This document shows positions 16,752 through 29,865 of a DNA stretch of 64,000 nucleotides, piece after piece. The first letter of the stretch is position 1, and every line of letters starts with the position of its first letter. The stretch comes from Pseudomonas mohnii. Its GTDB lineage: Bacteria; Pseudomonadota; Gammaproteobacteria; Pseudomonadales; Pseudomonadaceae. The notes under the pieces were generated by a model, which ran no database searches, had not been told where the DNA came from, and saw nothing but the letters and a program-made list of their open reading frames with translations. The stretch covers positions 1,980,001 through 2,044,000 of the forward strand of contig NZ_FNRV01000001.1 in assembly GCF_900105115.1 (NCBI RefSeq), given 5' to 3'. The translations under genes and the position numbers were made by a program.

Positions 16752-19376
16752 TTATAAACCCTGCTCTACAAATGGAACGGTCAGCGCCAGTGCTGCATCC
16801 AGTGCGCCAGCGTCGGTACCGCCGCCTTGCGCCATGTCTGGACGACCACCGCCCTTCCCGCCCACTGCCGCAGCGGCTTGCTTCATCAAATCACCGGCTT
16901 TGAGTTGGCCAGTCAGGTCTTTGGTTACGCCTGCAACCAGTACGACCTTTTCCTCATGGACACTGCCGAGCAGGATCACTGCGCGGCCGAGTTTGTTTTT
17001 CAGCTGATCGACCAGCGCCAGCAGCGCCTTGCCATCCTGACCGTCCAGACGAACAGCCAGCACTTTCACACCCTTGACGTCCAATGCCGAAGCCGACAGA
17101 TCGTCGCCCGCGGCGCTGGCAGCCTTGGCTTGCAATTGCTCGAGTTGTTTCTCCAGCAGACGGTTGCGCTCCAGCACAGCCGACAACTTGTCGATCAGGT
17201 TGTCGCGGCTGCCCTTGACCAGGTTGGCCGCTTCCTTGAGTTGTTCTTCGGCCGCATTCAAGTAGGCCAGGGCCGCAGCACCGGTGACCGCTTCGATACG
17301 ACGCACACCAGACGCCACACCACCCTCACTGATGATTTTCAGCAGGCCGATGTCGCCGGTACGGTTGGCGTGAATACCGCCGCACAGCTCAACGGAGAAA
17401 TCACCGCCCATGCTCAGCACGCGAACATTGTCGCCATACTTCTCGCCGAACAGCGCCATGGCGCCTTTCTTCTTGGCGGTTTCGATATCGGTCTCTTCGG
17501 TTTCAACCGCGGAGTTCTTGCGAATTTCGGTGTTGACGATCTCTTCCAGCGCTTTGAGCTGTTCCGGCTTGATCGCTTCGAAGTGACTGAAGTCGAAACG
17601 CAGGCGCTGACTATCGACCAACGAGCCTTTCTGCTGAACGTGATCGCCCAGCACCTGGCGCAAGGCGGCGTGCAGCAAGTGAGTGGCCGAGTGGTTCAGC
17701 GAGGTGGCGTGACGCACGTCAGCCTCCACGTGGGTTTCCACCGGCGCACCGATCAACAGGCTACCCGACGCCAGCACACCGTGATGCAGGAACGCGCCAC
17801 CGGTTTTGGTGGTGTCGCGCACATCGAAGCGCGAAGCACCGGCCTGCAAGTAGCCGCAATCGCCGACCTGGCCGCCGGACTCCGCGTAGAACGGGGTCTG
17901 GTTCAGAACGACCACGCCTTCTTCGCCTTCGCTCAATACATCGACCGATTGCCCGTCCTTATAGAGGGCAACGACTTTCGCCGAACCGCTGGTGGCGTGG
18001 TAACCGGTGAACTCGGTATCGACATCCACCTTGACCAGGCTGTTGTAGTCCATGCCGAAAGAGCTGGCCGAACGGGCACGGACGCGCTGGGCTTCCATTT
18101 CGCGCTCGAAACCTTCTTCGTCGATGGTCAGGTTGCGTTCGCGAGCGATGTCGCCGGTCAGGTCCATCGGGAAACCGTAGGTGTCGTAGAGCTTGAATAC
18201 GACATCGCCGGGCACCACGTCGCCCTTGAGTTCGGCGAGATCCTGCTCGAGGATTTTCAGGCCCTGCTCCAGGGTCTTGGCGAATTGCTCTTCTTCGGCC
18301 TTCAGAACGCGTTCGATGTGCGCCTGTTGGGATTTCAGTTCAGGGAAGGCTTCGCCCATCTCGGCAACCAGTGCCGCAACGATCTGGTAGAAGAAGCTGC
18401 CCTTGGCCCCGAGCTTGTTGCCGTGACGGCAGGCGCGACGAATGATCCGGCGCAGCACATAGCCACGGCCTTCGTTGGATGGCAGCACGCCGTCAGCGAT
18501 CAGGAAACCGCAAGAACGGATGTGGTCAGCCACGACTTTCAGGGAAGCCTGTGCGTCGTTGGTGCAACCGATGGCCTTGGCCGATGCGCTCAGCAGGCTC
18601 TGGAACAGGTCGATTTCATAGTTCGAATGCACGTGCTGCAGCACGGCACTGATCCGCTCCAGGCCCATGCCGGTGTCTACCGACGGCGCTGGCAGCGGGT
18701 GCAACACGCCATCGGCGGTGCGGTTGAACTGCATGAACACGTTGTTCCAGATTTCGATGTAGCGGTCGCCGTCTTCTTCCGGCGAGCCCGGTGGGCCACC
18801 CCAGATGTCGGCGCCGTGATCGTAGAAAATCTCGGTGCAAGGACCGCACGGGCCGGTATCGCCCATGGTCCAGAAGTTGTCGGAAGCGTAAGGAGCGCCT
18901 TTGTTGTCGCCGATACGAACCATGCGTTCGGCGGGAACGCCGATTTCCTTGGTCCAGATGTCATACGCCTCGTCATCACTGGCATAGACCGTGACCCAGA
19001 GCTTCTCCTTTGGCAGGTTCAGCCATTTGTCGGAAGTCAGGAAGGTCCAGGCGTAGGTGATGGCATCACGCTTGAAATAGTCACCGAAGCTGAAGTTACC
19101 CAGCATTTCGAAGAAAGTATGGTGACGGGCGGTATAGCCGACGTTTTCCAGGTCGTTGTGCTTGCCACCAGCGCGCACGCATTTCTGACTGCTGACGGCG
19201 CGTGTGTACGCGCGCTTTTCCTGGCCCAGGAAACAGTCCTTGAACTGGTTCATCCCCGCGTTGGTGAACAGCAGGGTTGGGTCGTTGCCCGGAATCAAAG
19301 AGCTGGAGGCTACACGGGTGTGGCCTTGCTCTTCGAAGAAGCGAAGGAAGGCTTCACGGATTTCTGCGCTTTTCAT
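16752..19376 (-). CDS. alaS: Alanine--tRNA ligase
   Basis: An 874-residue alanyl-tRNA synthetase of normal length. The N-terminal class II catalytic domain starts [19 protein letters not shown] and has [20 protein letters not shown] (motif 1/2 region). The editing domain has the zinc ligands HSATHLLHA and [13 protein letters not shown]. The C-terminal coiled part and [15 protein letters not shown] (DHHA1 domain) complete the protein. The start at 19376 is the one that matches family N-termini; the longer open frame has no such support. Confidence 0.97.
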   Translation of the reverse strand: MKSAEIREAFLRFFEEQGHTRVASSSLIPGNDPTLLFTNAGMNQFKDCFLGQEKRAYTRAVSSQKCVRAGGKHNDLENVGYTARHHTFFEMLGNFSFGDYFKRDAITYAWTFLTSDKWLNLPKEKLWVTVYASDDEAYDIWTKEIGVPAERMVRIGDNKGAPYASDNFWTMGDTGPCGPCTEIFYDHGADIWGGPPGSPEEDGDRYIEIWNNVFMQFNRTADGVLHPLPAPSVDTGMGLERISAVLQHVHSNYEIDLFQSLLSASAKAIGCTNDAQASLKVVADHIRSCGFLIADGVLPSNEGRGYVLRRIIRRACRHGNKLGAKGSFFYQIVAALVAEMGEAFPELKSQQAHIERVLKAEEEQFAKTLEQGLKILEQDLAELKGDVVPGDVVFKLYDTYGFPMDLTGDIARERNLTIDEEGFEREMEAQRVRARSASSFGMDYNSLVKVDVDTEFTGYHATSGSAKVVALYKDGQSVDVLSEGEEGVVVLNQTPFYAESGGQVGDCGYLQAGASRFDVRDTTKTGGAFLHHGVLASGSLLIGAPVETHVEADVRHATSLNHSATHLLHAALRQVLGDHVQQKGSLVDSQRLRFDFSHFEAIKPEQLKALEEIVNTEIRKNSAVETEETDIETAKKKGAMALFGEKYGDNVRVLSMGGDFSVELCGGIHANRTGDIGLLKIISEGGVASGVRRIEAVTGAAALAYLNAAEEQLKEAANLVKGSRDNLIDKLSAVLERNRLLEKQLEQLQAKAASAAGDDLSASALDVKGVKVLAVRLDGQDGKALLALVDQLKNKLGRAVILLGSVHEEKVVLVAGVTKDLTGQLKAGDLMKQAAAAVGGKGGGRPDMAQGGGTDAGALDAALALTVPFVEQGL

Positions 19377-19450
19377 TAGGTTCTTCCACGGAGGCTGCGG
19401 CCAAAGGCCTGTTCGAAACGTCAACAGACGAAGCGACGGCAAAGGGCCGC

Positions 19451-19456
19451 ATTATA
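19451..19456 (-). promoter_or_regulatory. Candidate -10 box of alaS
   Basis: On the minus strand TATAAT lies 75 bases before the alaS start, inside the small palindrome GGGCCGATATAATGCGGCCC. There is no good -35 box at 17 bases, so this is only a candidate. Confidence 0.3.
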
Positions 19457-19522
19457 TCGGCCCTACGCGCGGGGTACAGCGTGTTTATACGATAGAAACA
19501 GTCAATTGGAGCGCTAACGCTA

Positions 19523-20527
19523 TCACTTGCGCGAAAAGTCGACGAATGTCGCGACGACCTGCTCGATTTGCGCCGCACTGACATCCATGTGCGTGACCAT
19601 TCGCAGGCGTGCGGCCGCGCTCAACTTGATCCCGCGCGCGTCGGCGAACGCCTTGAGCGCTTCGGCGTGGTCGCCCATCTGCACGTAGACCATATTGGTC
19701 TGCACCGGCTCGACCTCAAAACCTGCCGCGCGCAGGCCCTCGGCCAGCAATTGTGCATTGGCGTGGTCATCAGCCAGCCGCTGAACGTTGTTGTCCAGCG
19801 CATACAGGCCTGCCGCCGCCAGAATCCCGGCCTGCCGCATGCCGCCGCCGACCATCTTGCGCAGGCGCCGAGCCTTGCCGATCAACTCGACCGAGCCGCA
19901 CAACACCGAACCCACCGGCGCGCCCAGGCCTTTGGACAGACAAACCGAGACAGAGTCGAAATGCTGGGTGATTTCCCGGGCGTCGACCCCGAGCTTGACC
20001 GCTGCGTTGTACAGCCGCGCGCCGTCCAGGTGCAGTTGCAGACCATGCTCACGGGTAAAACGGCGCGCCTTTGCCAGATACTCCAGCGGCAAGACCTTGC
20101 CCTGCATAGTGTTTTCCAGCGCCAGCAATCGGGTCCGGGCGAAGTGGAAGTCATCCGGCTTGATCGCGGCAGCGACCTGCGCCAAGTCCAACGAACCATC
20201 TGCTTGCACTTCCAGTGGCTGCGGCTGGATTGAACCGAGCACTGCCGCGCCGCCACCTTCGTATTTATAGGTGTGCGCTTGCTGACCGACGATGTACTCG
20301 TCACCGCGTTCGCAGTGAGCCATCAGCCCCAGCAAGTTACTCATCGTGCCGGTCGGTACGAACAGCGCCGCCGCAAAACCCAGGCGCCGGGCCAATTCGG
20401 CTTCCAGTCGATTGACCGTCGGATCCTCACCAAAAACGTCGTCGCCGGTGGCGGCGCTGGTCATCGCATCGAGCATGCCGGCCGTGGGTTGGGTGACGGT
20501 GTCGCTGCGAAGATCGATAACACTCAT
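19523..20527 (-). CDS. ltaE: Low-specificity L-threonine aldolase
   Basis: A 334-residue PLP enzyme of the aspartate-aminotransferase fold that splits L-threonine and L-allo-threonine to glycine and acetaldehyde. It begins [17 protein letters not shown], with [15 protein letters not shown], and the PLP lysine in [17 protein letters not shown] (near residue 200), then the GGGMRQAG motif. These are all signatures of the beta-eliminating lyase/threonine aldolase family. It stands alone on the minus strand and is divergent from the riboflavin gene. Confidence 0.93.
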   Translation of the reverse strand: MSVIDLRSDTVTQPTAGMLDAMTSAATGDDVFGEDPTVNRLEAELARRLGFAAALFVPTGTMSNLLGLMAHCERGDEYIVGQQAHTYKYEGGGAAVLGSIQPQPLEVQADGSLDLAQVAAAIKPDDFHFARTRLLALENTMQGKVLPLEYLAKARRFTREHGLQLHLDGARLYNAAVKLGVDAREITQHFDSVSVCLSKGLGAPVGSVLCGSVELIGKARRLRKMVGGGMRQAGILAAAGLYALDNNVQRLADDHANAQLLAEGLRAAGFEVEPVQTNMVYVQMGDHAEALKAFADARGIKLSAAARLRMVTHMDVSAAQIEQVVATFVDFSRK

Positions 20528-20701
20528 GAATCTGGCCTCGGTAAACAGGGGAAATCCCTTTCAGAAAAGAATTACTACGGTCATGCCGATGAATATTCAA
20601 CCCTTGATGAAGGAAAAGTCGGGGTAACCCAGTGAAAAATTCGATGGAATTGATCTGAAAGCATCGATGCGTACGTAGGAAATATGTGTTAAAAACGCTG
20701 C

Positions 20702-20722
20702 GCCGCCAGAAAATCTGGCGGC
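20702..20722. other. Strong hairpin ahead of the FMN riboswitch
   Basis: GCCGCCAG-AAAAT-CTGGCGGC, a perfect 8-bp stem directly before the riboswitch. It has a GCAAAA tail only, so terminator activity is doubtful; it may be a remnant or protect the leader's 5' end. Confidence 0.4.
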
Positions 20723-20726
20723 AAAA

Positions 20727-20889
20727 CGTTCTCAGGGCGGGGTGCAACTCCCCACCGGCGGTAATTGCGCGCAACGCGCATAGCCCGCGAGCGCTTGGCG
20801 ACAGTACGGCTTCGGCGGTGACTGGCGGCAAGGTCAGCAGACCCGGTGTGATCCCGGGGCCGACGGTCATAGTCCGGATGAAGAGAGAA
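20727..20889 (+). promoter_or_regulatory. FMN riboswitch (RFN element)
   Basis: All parts of the RFN consensus are present: CGTTCTCAGGGCGGGGTGCAA, CTCCCCACCGGCGGTAAT, AGCCCGCGAGCGC, GACCCGGTGTGATCCCGGGG, CCGACGGTCATAGTCCGGATG and the closing GAGAGAACGG that pairs with the start. It binds FMN and lowers expression of the downstream lumazine synthase gene, whose ATG is 121 bases further. A GCAGGCACTTGTGCCTGC hairpin at about 20930-20950 may be part of the expression platform; it lacks a good T run. Confidence 0.95.
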
Positions 20890-21009
20890 CGGGATTGGCG
20901 CCGCCTAGGCTCTATACCAAAGCGCCGTCCGCAGGCACTTGTGCCTGCGTACCCTTAAATCCCATTCGATTCATAACGCCCTGTTTTTCACACAAACAGG
21001 AGTCAGAAC

Positions 21010-21519
21010 ATGCAACCCACCGCAATCGACAGCAAAAGCAAAAACCATCACGGCGAACGCGTTGCGTTCATCCAGGCCTGCTGGCACAAGGATATTGTTG
21101 ACCAGAGCCGTAAAGGCTTCGTCAGCGAAATGATTGCCCAGGGTTATCAGGAATCCGACATCGACTTCTTCGAAGTCGGCGGCGCCTTTGAAATGCCCCT
21201 GCACGCCAAGCTGCTGGCCAAGACCGGCCGGTATGCCGGCATCGTAGCGGCCGCCCTCGTGGTGGACGGCGGCATCTACCGTCACGAGTTCGTCGCCCAG
21301 TCAGTGGTCAGTGGTCTGATGCAGGTTCAGCTGGAAACCGAAGTGCCGGTGTTCTCGGTGTCCCTGACCCCGCACCACTTCCATGCCGGTGAAGAACACC
21401 AGAAGTTCTTCTTCGAGCATTTCGTGCATAAAGGCCAGGAAGCGGCGAAGACGTGCGCGGATACGCTGCACAAGATCCGTGCGCTACGTCGTACTGAACC
21501 GCGCGCAGTCGCTGTTTAA
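21010..21519 (+). CDS. ribH: 6,7-dimethyl-8-ribityllumazine synthase, type 2-like
   Basis: A 169-residue lumazine synthase, the last but one step of riboflavin synthesis, joining a pyrimidine with 3,4-dihydroxy-2-butanone 4-phosphate. Motifs: RVAFIQACWHKDIVDQSRKGF, FFEVGGAFEMPLHAKLLA, VAAALVVDGGIYRHEFVAQSVVSGLM and FSVSLTPHHFH. The sequence is like the RibH2 type known from Brucella and rhizobia (decameric, about 158-169 residues) more than the classical RibH with GxxxGEE. It stands alone behind an FMN riboswitch, whereas the housekeeping ribH of Pseudomonas lies in the rib-nus operon, so this is probably a second, FMN-controlled copy. Confidence 0.88.
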   Translation: MQPTAIDSKSKNHHGERVAFIQACWHKDIVDQSRKGFVSEMIAQGYQESDIDFFEVGGAFEMPLHAKLLAKTGRYAGIVAAALVVDGGIYRHEFVAQSVVSGLMQVQLETEVPVFSVSLTPHHFHAGEEHQKFFFEHFVHKGQEAAKTCADTLHKIRALRRTEPRAVAV

Positions 21520-21528
21520 CACAGGACC

Positions 21529-21628
21529 TGTAGGAGCGAGCCTGCTCGCGATGGTCTTCAACGAAAACGCTGTGTATCTGATACCCCGCTGCGTTCTCAA
21601 GTCCATCGCGAGCAGGCTCGCTCCTACA
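21529..21628. repeat. REP pair (BIME)
   Basis: Two 26-base arms (21529-21554 and 21603-21628) that are perfect inverted copies, with core TGTAGGAGCGAGCCTGCTCG, separated by a 48-base loop. This is the standard Pseudomonas REP doublet. It lies between the convergent ribH and astE genes and may serve as transcript end or mRNA stabiliser. Confidence 0.9.
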
Positions 21629-21640
21629 GGGGTTATCCGG

Positions 21641-22651
21641 TCAGGCCAGATTTTCGTCGGTGGTCGGCACGATCAGGATGCCGGCACGCAGGCCATTCTT
21701 CACCTTGGGGTTCGGGAAGATGATCCGGGCGCCTTCCTCCTCGATGATCCAACGGGTCTGGGCGATGTCTTCGGCCAGCAGATAACCCACTTCCAGCTCC
21801 GAAAAGTTTTCGATGTCCGCTGGCAAGTTCAGGCGGAAGTTGTCGCTGTGCTTGATGATTTCCCGCGCAACGCTGAACAGCTTCAAGCCATCCAGCGCCA
21901 CTTCATTCAGCGCCGGTTCGGAGCCTTCGATAATCTGTTTGAGGCGTGTTTCCAGCCTGGACACGTTCACCCCGTCGTTCTGCCCGAATGGCCGCGCCTT
22001 GCCCAACTCCAGCGTGAAGGACTCGGCACCGAGCTTGTCGTAGGTGTAGGAACTGAAAACGATGGACGGCTTGTTCTGCAGCAGCACCGCCTCCATGCCA
22101 GCGGCGCGCAGGCGGGCCAGCTCCTGGCGTGAATGCTGACGACCTTCCTTCCACGGGTACAACGCGAACTGCTCGATTTTCGAGCCGCGAATGGCGGTGT
22201 GCAGGTCATAGTGCAGGCGGTCGCGGTCCGGCAGGCTGAAAAAGCTCGCCGCCAGTCGCTCCAGCTCACAAGCGCGCAACGCTTCGGAGCCGCTGCTTTG
22301 TTCGTGACGGCCGTTGAACAGCCGATTGACGTCCTGTTCGACAAAACGCTCGCCTTTGCGAATCGCCTCGGGGTTGCCGAACAGGAACAGAATACGTGCA
22401 CGCGGTTTCAGATCACCGCGGGCGATGTCATGCAACAGGCGATCGAGCAGTTCGATCGGCGCTGTTTCGTTACCGTGGATACCCGCCGACAGCAGCAGGT
22501 CCAGGCCATTGTCGCGAGCTTCAGGTGGCCGGACTTCCAGCGCACCTTCGCTCAACCAGCGCATGCGCACGCCTTCGACAGTCAGTTGAGTCTTCTCCGC
22601 CGGTTCACGGCCGGCGAGGGTCAGTTCAAGCAGTTTGCCGAGGGCGAGCAT
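21641..22651 (-). CDS. astE: Succinylglutamate desuccinylase
   Basis: A 336-residue zinc carboxypeptidase-like (M14/AspA family) enzyme, last step of the arginine succinyltransferase pathway, releasing succinate and glutamate. Zinc ligands are in [15 protein letters not shown] (HxxE) and [12 protein letters not shown]. Also called aruE in Pseudomonas. It is the last gene of the aru operon on the minus strand, 12 bases after the small His-rich gene, and is followed by a REP pair. Confidence 0.95.
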   Translation of the reverse strand: MLALGKLLELTLAGREPAEKTQLTVEGVRMRWLSEGALEVRPPEARDNGLDLLLSAGIHGNETAPIELLDRLLHDIARGDLKPRARILFLFGNPEAIRKGERFVEQDVNRLFNGRHEQSSGSEALRACELERLAASFFSLPDRDRLHYDLHTAIRGSKIEQFALYPWKEGRQHSRQELARLRAAGMEAVLLQNKPSIVFSSYTYDKLGAESFTLELGKARPFGQNDGVNVSRLETRLKQIIEGSEPALNEVALDGLKLFSVAREIIKHSDNFRLNLPADIENFSELEVGYLLAEDIAQTRWIIEEEGARIIFPNPKVKNGLRAGILIVPTTDENLA

Positions 22652-22663
22652 AGAGCGGTTTCC

Positions 22664-22951
22664 TTAGTGATCGTGATTGCAATCCGGGCCGTGAACGTGG
22701 TCTTCGTCGGCGACTTCAGCCGGTTCCATTTCCAGTTGCAGACTTACCAGATTAGTCGCCAATGGGCGCAGCAGCAGGTTGGCGTATTCGGCATCACCTT
22801 CTTCGACGTCCACGCCAATCAGCAACTGACCACGGCCATCGTGCTGGATCCACAGCTCCTTGCCTTGCCACATGACCGCGACGCGGGTGCAGGAGGTTTC
22901 CAGTTGCGTGCCGTCAGTGTCTTCAAGGATCAGCTGCAGTTTGTCGCTCAT
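22664..22951 (-). CDS. Small conserved aru-operon protein with His-rich tail
   Basis: A 95-residue soluble protein between astB and astE, in the position where P. aeruginosa also has a small uncharacterised gene. The N-terminal part is predicted to be mostly beta strand (LQLILEDTDGTQLETSCTRV, AVMWQGKELWIQHDG). The C-terminus HVHGPDCNHDH is rich in His, Cys and Asp and looks able to bind a metal. AstE is a zinc enzyme, so a metal-supply role is conceivable, but that is inference. No known domain recognised. Confidence 0.75.
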   Translation of the reverse strand: MSDKLQLILEDTDGTQLETSCTRVAVMWQGKELWIQHDGRGQLLIGVDVEEGDAEYANLLLRPLATNLVSLQLEMEPAEVADEDHVHGPDCNHDH

Positions 22952-23012
22952 GTAATTACGCTCTCATTGGAGATGAAGCGGCGCGCTGTCGTGCCCGAGC
23001 GCGCGCCGTCGA

Positions 23013-24359
23013 TCAATTGATCTGGAATGGATAAACCGAGCCCAGTTTAAGGATTTGTGTCAGTTCATCCAGTGCCGTCCGGCACTCAAGCAACAATTGC
23101 GGGTCCGCCAGATCGTTTTCGGTCATGCGGTCGCGGTAGTGCTTGTCGACCCATTCGGTCAACGTGCCATACAACGGTGCCGTCATGATAACCCCTGGAT
23201 TGACCGCCGCCAGCTCGGTTTCGTTGAGAGCGACGCGCAAACGCAGGCAAGCCGGGCCACCGCCGTTCTGCATGCTCTGCTTGAGATCGAAGACTTTGAC
23301 TTCGCGGATCAGGCCGCCGGAGCTGGTCAAACCCTGCAGGTATTGCCAGACACGCTCATTGCCACGGCACTCTTCCGGCACGATCAACAGCATGGAACCG
23401 TCTGGACGGGACAGCAGCTGGCTATTGAACAAGTAGGAGCGAACCGCGTCCTCAACGGTTACAGCCGAACGCGGTACGCAGATCGACTGAAATGCCCCGC
23501 CGACCCTGGCGAGCTTGCTCTGCAACTCGGCCAGCATCTGCTCGGTCTCGAGGAATGCGTCCTCGTGATAGAACAGCACTTCGCCATTACCCACGGCGAT
23601 CACGTCATTGTGGAATACGCCCTGATCGATCACCGACGGGTTCTGCTGGCCGTAGACCACGCCGTCATCGCTCAGGCCGTGCAACCGGGCAACGGCCTGT
23701 GACGCTTCGAGGGTCTGGCGCGCCGGGTACTTCTGCGGTGCCGGGTAGCGGGTATCGAACGCGCTGCGACCAAAGACGAAGAATTCAACGCCGGCTTCAC
23801 CGTACTCACGGCAGAAACGGGTGTGGTTGGCAGCGCCTTCGTCACCGAACTGCGCCACGGCCGGCAGGGCCGCGTGGTGCGCGAAGTGCTTCTGGTCGGC
23901 GAACATCGCCCCCAGCACGCGGCTGGTGGTCGGGTGTTCGATGCTGCGGTGATATTTGCAATTCAGGTTGGCGGCGGTGAAATGCACGCGGCCATCCGCA
24001 GTGTCGGCACTTGGGCTGACGGTAGCGGCGTTGGCCACCCACATGCTCGAAGCCGAGCAACTGGCGACCAGCAGGGGCATGGCGTCTTTGGCGGCGCGCT
24101 CGATGACTTGAGCGTCGGTGCCACTGAAGCCCAGGCGACGCAGTGCCGCCACGTCCGGGCGCTCTTGTGGCGCCAGCACGCCTTGCTGAAAGCCCATTTC
24201 CATCAGCGCTTTCATTTTTGCCAGGCCTTGCAGCGCGGCTTCCTTCGGGTTCGAAGACTGCTGACTGTTGCTCTGGGACGCCACGTTGCCGTAGGACAGG
24301 CCACCGTAGTTATGGGTAGGCCCCACTAGACCGTCAAAATTGACTTCATAGGATTTCAT
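23013..24359 (-). CDS. astB: N-succinylarginine dihydrolase
   Basis: A 448-residue member of the amidinotransferase/dihydrolase (pentein) fold, second step of the pathway: N2-succinylarginine to N2-succinylornithine plus ammonia and CO2. It begins [26 protein letters not shown], the AstB signature, with [18 protein letters not shown] (catalytic His region) and [14 protein letters not shown] near the end (catalytic Cys region). Also named aruB. It is preceded by a REP pair that separates it from astD. Confidence 0.96.
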   Translation of the reverse strand: MKSYEVNFDGLVGPTHNYGGLSYGNVASQSNSQQSSNPKEAALQGLAKMKALMEMGFQQGVLAPQERPDVAALRRLGFSGTDAQVIERAAKDAMPLLVASCSASSMWVANAATVSPSADTADGRVHFTAANLNCKYHRSIEHPTTSRVLGAMFADQKHFAHHAALPAVAQFGDEGAANHTRFCREYGEAGVEFFVFGRSAFDTRYPAPQKYPARQTLEASQAVARLHGLSDDGVVYGQQNPSVIDQGVFHNDVIAVGNGEVLFYHEDAFLETEQMLAELQSKLARVGGAFQSICVPRSAVTVEDAVRSYLFNSQLLSRPDGSMLLIVPEECRGNERVWQYLQGLTSSGGLIREVKVFDLKQSMQNGGGPACLRLRVALNETELAAVNPGVIMTAPLYGTLTEWVDKHYRDRMTENDLADPQLLLECRTALDELTQILKLGSVYPFQIN

Positions 24360-24421
24360 CAGCGAGGCTCCACGAATCTGTTTTTATAGGCATCAGTAAC
24401 TAGTTTGAGACCGAGGCGCGG

Positions 24422-24514
24422 CCATCGCCAGCAGGCTGGCTCCCACATGGATTGCGTCGTACACGAAATGTATGAACACCACCGAACCTGTGGGAGCGAG
24501 CTTGATCGCGAATG
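24422..24514. repeat. REP pair (BIME), imperfect
   Basis: Inverted arms GCCAGCAGGCTGGCTCCCAC (24427-24446) and GTGGGAGCGAGCTTGATCGC (about 24490-24509) with about 40 bases between. It lies inside the aru operon between astB and astD. Confidence 0.75.
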
Positions 24515-24518
24515 GGCG

Positions 24519-27010
<2,492 letters not shown>

Positions 27011-27083
27011 GCTATCTCCTCAATCGGGTCGCTTGCGCCACCCGCGAAACTCGCTGCTTTCTAAGCATTCATTGAAGCAGGCG

Positions 27084-28103
27084 TTAAACCGCCACCAGGC
27101 GCACGCTGGCACCTTCACCGACGCCCAGGGCTTCGGCTGCTTCCAGATCCAGGGTGACGGGTTTGCCCGGCGCGTAATCAAGCTCGAGCAATACCGCGCG
27201 GTAATCCTGCAACTGGGCGTTGGCCACCAGGTACTGACGACCGGCGCCTTTGACCGGCTCACCGATTTTCACCGGCACCACACGGCTCTGGGCAATCGAA
27301 CGGATCCCCGAGACACGGGCATGCAAGGTCGGGCCGCCGTCGAAAATGTCGATGTAGTGATCGGTCTCGAAGCCTTCGCGCATCAGGATGTCGAACGTGA
27401 TCTGCGCCCGCGGGTGCACCTGCCCCATCGCTTCTTGCGCCGAATCCGGCAGCAACGGCACATAGATCGGGTAATGCGGCATCAGCTCGGCGAGGAACGT
27501 CCGGCTCTTGAGGCCACACAGACGCTCTGCTTCGGCGTAGTTGAGGTCGAAGAAGTTGCGACCGATGGCGTCCCAGAACGGCGAATCGCCATTTTCATCG
27601 CTGTAACCGACGATCTCGGTCACCACCGAATCGGCAAAGCGCTCCGGATGGCTGGCCACGAACAGCAGGCGACCACGGGAATTGAGTTCGGCCCAAGGCG
27701 AACCCACCAGCTCGCGCTGTACGTAGAAACTGGTCAGCAAGCTGTTGCCGGTCAGGTCGTGGCACTGAGAAAGCACGTGAATCTTGTTATGAATCTTCAG
27801 CTCGCGGGAAGCGTGCACGAAGGTTTCATTACGGAAACTGTAGAACGGCTCGGAATAGCCGGCCGACGCGACGATCGCCGAGCAACCGACCAGTTTGCCG
27901 GTCGCGGTGTCTTCGAGGACGAAGAAATAGCTCTCTTCACCGTTGAAGCTGACTTCGGCAGCGAATGAGGCTTCGCTTGCCGCGATCTTGTCGCTCAGGC
28001 GTTCAACGTCATCCGGCAGGGAAGTGACACCAATCGGGCTGTCCGCAGCCAGACGCTGTACCTCGCCCAGATCAGCCATTTGCGCGGGGCGCATCACCAG
28101 CAT
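27084..28103 (-). CDS. aruF: Arginine/ornithine succinyltransferase, alpha subunit
   Basis: A 339-residue AstA paralogue, about the same length as the adjacent beta subunit and sharing its layout: LVMRPAQMADLGEVQRLAADSPIGVTSLPDDVERL at the start, FFVLEDTATGKLVGCSAIVASAG, and FLAELMPHYPIYVPLLPDSA. Together the pair forms the heteromeric enzyme known from P. aeruginosa. It follows aruC after a 228-base gap that holds a REP pair and a hairpin. Confidence 0.94.
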   Translation of the reverse strand: MLVMRPAQMADLGEVQRLAADSPIGVTSLPDDVERLSDKIAASEASFAAEVSFNGEESYFFVLEDTATGKLVGCSAIVASAGYSEPFYSFRNETFVHASRELKIHNKIHVLSQCHDLTGNSLLTSFYVQRELVGSPWAELNSRGRLLFVASHPERFADSVVTEIVGYSDENGDSPFWDAIGRNFFDLNYAEAERLCGLKSRTFLAELMPHYPIYVPLLPDSAQEAMGQVHPRAQITFDILMREGFETDHYIDIFDGGPTLHARVSGIRSIAQSRVVPVKIGEPVKGAGRQYLVANAQLQDYRAVLLELDYAPGKPVTLDLEAAEALGVGEGASVRLVAV

Positions 28104-28176
28104 GGTGTCACTCCTTAATCTCAGAACTTACAAAAGAAAAAATCCCGGGCCATCCCTGAAACAACTCAGAGTCAAC

Positions 28177-28266
28177 TGTGGGAGCTAGCCTGCTAGCGAT
28201 ATCGTCCTGTCAGGCAACAATGATGCTGGCTACCAGGCCCTCATCGCTAGCAGGCTAGCTCCCACA
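28177..28266. repeat. REP pair with TAGC core
   Basis: Two 24-base arms, 28177-28200 and 28243-28266, are perfect inverted copies with core GGGAGCTAGCCTGCTAGC. Compared with the other REPs in the window the CGAG/CTCG core has become CTAG on both arms, so both arms changed together. Confidence 0.85.
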
Positions 28267-28298
28267 CTTTTGATCCAGCCCGAAACAAAAATTTGGAT

Positions 28299-28322
28299 CG
28301 ACGCCTGAAATGTCAGGCGTCG
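28299..28322 (-). terminator. Hairpin between aruC and aruF, possible attenuating terminator
   Basis: CGACGCCTGA and TCAGGCGTCG form a perfect 10-bp stem with a 4-base loop just after the aruC stop. For minus-strand transcription a T run (AAATTTTTG) follows about seven bases later. It may reduce read-through from aruC into aruFGDBE or mark the end of a separate aruC message. Confidence 0.55.
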
Positions 28323-28331
28323 AAAGGTCTA

Positions 28332-29720
<1,389 letters not shown>

Positions 29721-29865
29721 TTAACTGGCGGCGAGCGTTTGCGGCAGGCTTGCTCCGTTGTAACCGATAGCGATTGGGTGAGTGAGGTAAATATGTACCG
29801 CACGTCGTCCGCCTTCGCGCGGTTTCCTAAGGGCCTTATCAAACTTCGATGGCGCTCTAGACCCC

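Noticed and set aside
16827..19379. An 850-codon open frame on the plus strand opposite alaS
   Set aside because: It is the antisense of a fully conserved alaS gene. Long antisense frames are common in GC-rich genomes with strong third-position bias; its translation has no recognisable domain.
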